NCBI GenBank assembly: GCA_964383365.1
Contig: CAYLHF010000059.1
Location: 1-11,376, forward strand
Direction of reading: 5' to 3'
Length of the DNA: 11,376 bases
From: CAYLHF01 sp964383365
GTDB lineage: Bacteria > Bacteroidota > Rhodothermia > Rhodothermales > UBA10348
The translations under genes were made by a program, and so were the position numbers. Each line of letters starts with the position of its first letter. The stretch's first letter is position 1. Shown here in pieces: positions 8,617 to 11,376 of the stretch. The notes beneath the pieces are model-generated. The model saw nothing but the letters and a program-made list of their open reading frames with translations. It ran no database searches and had not been told where the DNA came from.

Positions 8617-8940
8617 ATGGAATTTGTCGAATCGAAGCGTTTCAGTAGACGACGTAAGAAGAGACTCGACTTTGGTGCCGAACTAGAGATGCATGAAATA
8701 CTGCGGCAGAATCCGTACAAAGGAACGCTTGAAAAAGGCACCGGCGGATTCAGAAAGATTCGCGTTGCCACAAATGAAAAAGGGAAAAGCGGGAGTGTCC
8801 GAGTTATCTATTATTTCCTGGTTAGGCAAGATCAGGTATTACTCTACGACCTTTTTGAAAAGAGCGAAAAGAGCAGTCTGACTGACCAGGAAAAGAAAGA
8901 AATGAAGTTAGTGGCATCAGTGCTCAAATCCATTTACTGA
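8617..8940 (+). CDS. RelE/HigB-family toxin of a type II toxin-antitoxin system
   Basis: Small basic protein of 107 residues. Members of this family are ribosome-dependent mRNA-cleaving toxins that act in the cytoplasm and are silenced by a cognate antitoxin. The HigB-2-like core is easy to see: NPYKGTLEKGTGGFRKIRVA (32-51), then KGKSGSVRVIYYF (55-67), LLYDLFEKSEKSSLTDQEK (75-93) and a C-terminal helix. The family pattern GTGG.RK.R, followed by G.RviYy and then y.Kse...Lt..E, is fully kept, so the protein is probably intact. The toxin comes first and the antitoxin second, the order typical of higBA. There is no Shine-Dalgarno before the ATG at 8617; the A+T-rich leader may suffice. Base composition is richer in A+T than in the genes around it, which suggests acquisition by transfer. 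Confidence 0.88.
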   Translation: MEFVESKRFSRRRKKRLDFGAELEMHEILRQNPYKGTLEKGTGGFRKIRVATNEKGKSGSVRVIYYFLVRQDQVLLYDLFEKSEKSSLTDQEKKEMKLVASVLKSIY

Positions 8941-8950
8941 TAACCGAACG

Positions 8951-9406
8951 ATGGCCGGCTCGAAGAACAACGACAGGACTACTGATCCACAGAAGATGAA
9001 TCTTCTCCCTGCAGATGTTCGCAGCGCCGTTTCTTACATCAAGAATGGTAGCCCCATTCCGTCGAGAGTTACCACGTATACCGGGAATATTCGAGTTAGC
9101 GTCGTCGAAAATGGGGCGACTACTTGGTCGCTGACCGAGGCCTTGGACGATCTACGTGATATCGATCTTAAATCTTGCTCTTCGTGGTCTGATATTGTGC
9201 GAACGACCATGAAAGTGCTTGGACAGGGCGATAAAGGATTCGCACAACTTATAGGGATTCCTGTTGCCACCATTCGAGCATGGAAACAGGGGTATCGTGA
9301 ACCTCGCGGACCGGGTCGGCGACTCCTTGAGGTATCGCTCCGATATCCAGTTATTCTGAAGGATGTAGTCCGAGATTCTCTTCAAGCACAGCGCCTTTCG
9401 GCGTGA
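8951..9406 (+). CDS. HigA/NadS-type antitoxin with XRE-like helix-turn-helix
   Basis: Protein of 151 residues encoded 10 nt after the toxin stop, so surely co-transcribed with it. The C-terminal part has a helix-turn-helix of the HigA-2/NadS kind (COG2944-like): FAQLIGIPVATIRAWKQG (97-114), then REPRGPGRRLLEV (116-128), in which P.GP.R.LL is the signature of antitoxins paired with HigB-2/RelE toxins. The N-terminal 75 residues, longer than in the shortest relatives, probably form the toxin-binding part. It would neutralise the toxin and repress the operon through the palindromes at 8560-8593. There is no clear Shine-Dalgarno before the ATG at 8951, so translation may depend on the upstream toxin frame. 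Confidence 0.85.
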   Translation: MAGSKNNDRTTDPQKMNLLPADVRSAVSYIKNGSPIPSRVTTYTGNIRVSVVENGATTWSLTEALDDLRDIDLKSCSSWSDIVRTTMKVLGQGDKGFAQLIGIPVATIRAWKQGYREPRGPGRRLLEVSLRYPVILKDVVRDSLQAQRLSA

Positions 9407-9426
9407 ACGGTGGCCTCCACTTCACG
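9402..9426 (+). terminator. Possible hairpin at the end of the toxin-antitoxin operon
   Basis: CGTGAA (9402-9407) pairs with TTCACG (9421-9426), and GTGG (9410-9413) with CCAC (9417-9420), around a CCT loop with a two-base bulge. It overlaps the antitoxin stop codon. No T-run follows, so termination by this hairpin is only a possibility. Confidence 0.3.
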
Positions 9427-9465
9427 ACTCAATCTCTGACGTGCCTCAGCAAGCGCGTTCCCTGC

Positions 9466-9524
9466 GTCACCGTACCGGCGCATATCCTCCGGCGACGCCG
9501 GTCTTCGAAAACACGACCTGCCAG
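9466..9524. repeat. 59-bp perfect direct repeat, right copy
   Basis: Identical to 8190-8248. Here the cfa similarity ends exactly with the repeat: beyond 9524 the minus-strand frame runs into an unrelated membrane protein. It starts 60 bases after the antitoxin stop. Together the two copies bracket the toxin-antitoxin segment, with a start-to-start spacing of 1276 bp. Confidence 0.95.
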
Positions 9525-10021
9525 CCCCGATACGCGACTGCGATTACACCCCAGGCCAGACCCAGACAAACCCCTCCCAGTACCGTACCTCGCCACGGAA
9601 ATGGAAGGGATCTCGACAGGACAATCATGACAATTACGAACGTGGTGATCACCCAGCTTCGTAGGAGCTTGGGCCGCGGCGCCCCGAAGAGACCCATGCA
9701 GAAAAGGGGCGCGAAAAAGCCGTTCAGATGCGAGGGTTCGTGCAGCAGCATTCTCGCCCTCTCAGCGAATTTTGGTGCGTAGACCCGCTGGAACAGGAAA
9801 TATCCCTTGCCAGCGCCAAAAGCGACGAAAAATACAGCCATTGCAGAAATCTGTATTCCAGTCAGTGGGTGATTGATCGTCTCGAGGGCGATTGGCACCA
9901 TCCGGACCAATCCGCGCGTCAGGAGGAGGATAAACCCGAGGACGCCCCACACGGCATAGAACGTACCGAAGGACGTGGGATGGATCGTTTCGGATCGAAC
10001 GATTTCTGTCGGCTGAGACAT
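9467..10021 (-). CDS. Small multi-pass membrane protein with a cfa-derived C-terminal tail
   Basis: From the ATG at 10021 the product has 184 residues. Residues about 21-46, 57-80, 100-114, 121-138 and 145-165 are hydrophobic, giving four or five membrane segments. Between them is a conserved-looking loop, GYFLFQRVYAPKFAERA (73-89), and then PLFCMGLFGAPRPKLLRSW (105-123). I do not recognise a named family with confidence. The position next to cfa remnants suggests a partner in membrane-lipid modification, which is inference. The last 18 residues (167-184, from WQVVF to the stop) are the tail of Cfa, encoded by the 59-bp repeat, so the native C-terminus has been replaced. A second in-frame ATG at 10075 would add 18 residues and overlap the stop of the upstream cfa remnant as ATGA; neither start has a good Shine-Dalgarno. 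The core is intact and may still be functional. Confidence 0.68.
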   Translation of the reverse strand: MSQPTEIVRSETIHPTSFGTFYAVWGVLGFILLLTRGLVRMVPIALETINHPLTGIQISAMAVFFVAFGAGKGYFLFQRVYAPKFAERARMLLHEPSHLNGFFAPLFCMGLFGAPRPKLLRSWVITTFVIVMIVLSRSLPFPWRGTVLGGVCLGLAWGVIAVAYRGWQVVFSKTGVAGGYAPVR

Positions 10022-10071
10022 GGAATATCTGGTTGCTCGAATCGCCAAACGAATCGCTCCGGAGGATGTTC

Positions 10072-10298
10072 TCATCCTTTGGTGATCACCGGACGGATTA
10101 GCCCCCCGATGACACCTGTCGTTGAAAACACGATCTGCCAGCCTGCATCGTGCGGGCCCGGAACGAACCGGCTCCCGGGAGCAGGAAATATCGCCAGAGC
10201 CGGTAGCATGTGTCGTCGTAGGTTCCGCGCAGATCCTCCCATGCAGCTTCGAAATTGGCGTTCCTGGCCATGCGTGTGGGGTCGTAGTCCACTCGTAA
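10072..10298 (-). pseudogene. 3' remnant of cyclopropane-fatty-acyl-phospholipid synthase (cfa), copy 2, frameshifted
   Basis: A second C-terminal Cfa fragment, diverged from the one at 8191: 24 of 40 residues agree by my count from NANF to FRAR.MQ. It reads VDYDPTRMARNANF, EAAWEDLRGTYDDTCYRLW and RYFLLPGAGSFRARTMQ. The frame then breaks near 10141, where copy 1 has GTC-TGG and this copy has GC-TGG, a one-base loss. In the shifted frame it continues WQIVFSTTGVIGG and ends with TGA at 10072-10074. That stop overlaps an ATG (10073-10075) in frame with the membrane protein, a typical sign of translational coupling. Everything upstream of the C-terminal ~70 residues is missing; the sequence passes straight into the leader of the proline iminopeptidase gene. 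It is clearly non-functional. Confidence 0.75.
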
Positions 10299-10360
10299 AT
10301 ACACAGGTAGGACATCTCGCACGGAACGAATACATTCATCCAGAAAAACAGGAACGTCTC
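10299..10360 (+). promoter_or_regulatory. Leader of the proline iminopeptidase gene with Shine-Dalgarno
   Basis: AGGAA (10350-10354) lies 6 nt before the ATG at 10361. A promoter must lie here or inside the adjoining cfa remnant, but no box pair is clear. The left edge is where recognisable cfa sequence ends. Confidence 0.5.
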
Positions 10361-11326
10361 ATGGCAAATACCTTCTTCTATCCTGAAATAGAGCCCTACG
10401 AAACGGGGACACTCGCCGTGGAACCACCACACGTTCTGTACTTCGAACAGTGCGGTAATCCGGGCGGTGTGCCCATTCTGTTTTTGCACGGAGGACCGGG
10501 CGCCGCATGCTCGGTGACTGACCGTCGATTTTTCGATCCGAGTTTCTTCCGGATCATTCTTTTCGATCAGCGAGGATGTGGCCGGTCGACGCCGGTCGGG
10601 GAGCTCGAAAACAACTCGATCGACGATCTGGTTGCAGACATCGAAGAGCTACGTGCGACGCTGGGGATAGATAAATGGCACGTTTTCGGGGGCTCTTGGG
10701 GAAGCACCCTCAGCCTGTACTATGCCCAGCAGCATCCGGACCGCTGCCTGAGTCTTACGCTTCGCGGAATATGGCTCCTGCGAGACGAAGAGATCAGATG
10801 GTGGCTATACGATATCGGATTCATTCAACCCGAACTGTGGGCTGAGTTCGCAGGGTTTCTTCCGGAGAACGAACGAGGTGATCTACTGGAAGGGTACTGG
10901 AAACGTCTCACAGGTTCCGATGAGGACGAGGCGATGGCCGCTGCGAAGGCCTGGAGCGTCTACGAAGGTGCTGCCTGCACGCTCCAACCGAATCCTACGT
11001 TCGCTTCCCATTTCGAAGATCCGGGTATCGCCTGGAGTATGTCCCGTCTGGAAGCACACTATTTCCGGAATGTGCGTTTTGAGCCTCACGACCTCCTTCT
11101 GAGGCGCGCAGAGGTACTTCGGAGTATTCCAGGTTTTATCGTCCACGGGCGCTACGATATCGTCTGCCCGGTGAAGAATGCGCTCGATCTTTCGCACGTT
11201 TGGCCCGAAGCGTCACTGGTCATCATTCCAGATGCCGGCCACTCGTCGCACGAGCCGGGGATCACCAAAGCGCTCGTCTCGGCTACGGATCGCATTCGGG
11301 ACACAGGAAGCCCGGTGTTACGCTGA
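10361..11326 (+). CDS. pip: Proline iminopeptidase (prolyl aminopeptidase), alpha/beta hydrolase
   Basis: Cytoplasmic serine peptidase of family S33 that removes N-terminal proline from peptides. The 321-residue length is normal for the family. Visible hallmarks are the oxyanion-hole motif HGGPG (43-47), FDQRGCGRS (68-76), the nucleophile elbow GGSWGS with Ser112 (110-115), the acid Asp266 in HGRYDIVCP (262-270) and the base His294 in PDAGHSSHEPG (290-300). The N-terminal block (about 20-75) and the YYAQQHPDRCLSLTLRG segment (120-136) also fit. The helical cap lies between about 140 and 240. The frame stays open upstream to 9728, but that region overlaps the cfa remnant and the membrane gene; the Shine-Dalgarno and the family N-terminus fix the start at 10361. 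The gene is transcribed away from the rearranged region and ends with TGA at 11324-11326. Confidence 0.95.
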   Translation: MANTFFYPEIEPYETGTLAVEPPHVLYFEQCGNPGGVPILFLHGGPGAACSVTDRRFFDPSFFRIILFDQRGCGRSTPVGELENNSIDDLVADIEELRATLGIDKWHVFGGSWGSTLSLYYAQQHPDRCLSLTLRGIWLLRDEEIRWWLYDIGFIQPELWAEFAGFLPENERGDLLEGYWKRLTGSDEDEAMAAAKAWSVYEGAACTLQPNPTFASHFEDPGIAWSMSRLEAHYFRNVRFEPHDLLLRRAEVLRSIPGFIVHGRYDIVCPVKNALDLSHVWPEASLVIIPDAGHSSHEPGITKALVSATDRIRDTGSPVLR

Positions 11327-11376
11327 CAGGATTCCTGATTCTCTTATTATCCGCACTCAGGCCTCACCTTCCCCTG
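11327..11376. other. End of window
   Basis: These 50 bases after the iminopeptidase stop contain no coding frame I can assign and no evident terminator hairpin. Confidence 0.5.

Noticed and set aside
8190..9524. The 59-bp repeats as integron attC sites (59-base elements) with the toxin-antitoxin pair as a cassette
   Set aside because: The length fits by coincidence only. I see no RYYYAAC/GTTRRRY core sites at the ends and no overall fold-back symmetry, the repeat encodes the Cfa tail in frame, and no integrase is present.
10171..10182. Perfect 12-bp palindrome GCTCCCGGGAGC
   Set aside because: It sits within the codons for LLPGAG of the cfa remnant, is not present in the other copy, and has no T-run or promoter context.
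9728..10360. Long N-terminal extension of the proline iminopeptidase (open frame from 9728)
   Set aside because: It lies antisense to the membrane-protein gene and the cfa remnant, has no family similarity, and a Shine-Dalgarno plus the conserved N-terminus place the start at 10361.
10076..10489. N-terminal extension of the membrane protein (open frame from 10489)
   Set aside because: The extra residues run antisense to the iminopeptidase start and through the cfa remnant in a different frame; they look like no protein.
1..11376. CRISPR array, tRNA, rRNA or insertion-sequence transposase
   Set aside because: I saw no regularly spaced repeats, cloverleaf-like or rRNA-like stretch, or transposase motif on either strand by eye.

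Overview
The window is a bacterial chromosome segment of moderate GC. Five full-length or partial metabolic/transport genes frame a patchy, rearranged stretch at about 8.2-10.3 kb. The FtsX/MacB-type 797-residue permease, the secreted Asp-box (sortilin/VPS10-like) beta-propeller protein and the mostly missing Shine-Dalgarno sites suggest the Bacteroidota/Rhodothermota/Balneolota neighbourhood. That assignment is an inference from gene style, not a marker-gene call.

Layout. 1-827 (+): C-terminal part of a PhoA-type alkaline phosphatase, cut by the window edge. 871-972 (+): a scrap that reads like the last part of an AraC-type helix-turn-helix domain. 995-3388 (-): ABC transporter permease. 3567-6773 (-): secreted 1068-residue beta-propeller protein with 11 Asp-box motifs and a strong Shine-Dalgarno. 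6840-8159 (-): NCS2/AzgA-type purine permease. 8191-8388 (-): a headless 3' end of a cyclopropane-fatty-acid synthase gene (cfa). 8617-9406 (+): an A+T-rich HigB/HigA-like toxin-antitoxin pair with its own palindromic promoter region. 9467-10021 (-): a small multi-pass membrane protein whose last residues come from the cfa 3' end. 10072-10298 (-): a second, diverged and frameshifted cfa 3' end. 10361-11326 (+): proline iminopeptidase.

The most unusual feature is a perfect 59-bp direct repeat (8190-8248 and 9466-9524) that encodes the end of Cfa. It brackets the toxin-antitoxin module. In the left copy it continues into a longer cfa fragment; in the right copy it is spliced in frame onto the unrelated membrane protein. 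The second cfa remnant ends in an ATGA overlap with a possible upstream start of the membrane-protein gene, which suggests that cfa and this membrane protein were once a coupled operon. Together with the AraC scrap, at least three gene remnants here keep only their 3' ends, so the segment looks eroded by insertion and deletion. I see no integrase, transposase, CRISPR array or RNA gene. No clearly new multi-gene system is visible; the repeat-bracketed toxin-antitoxin segment is the best candidate for follow-up.
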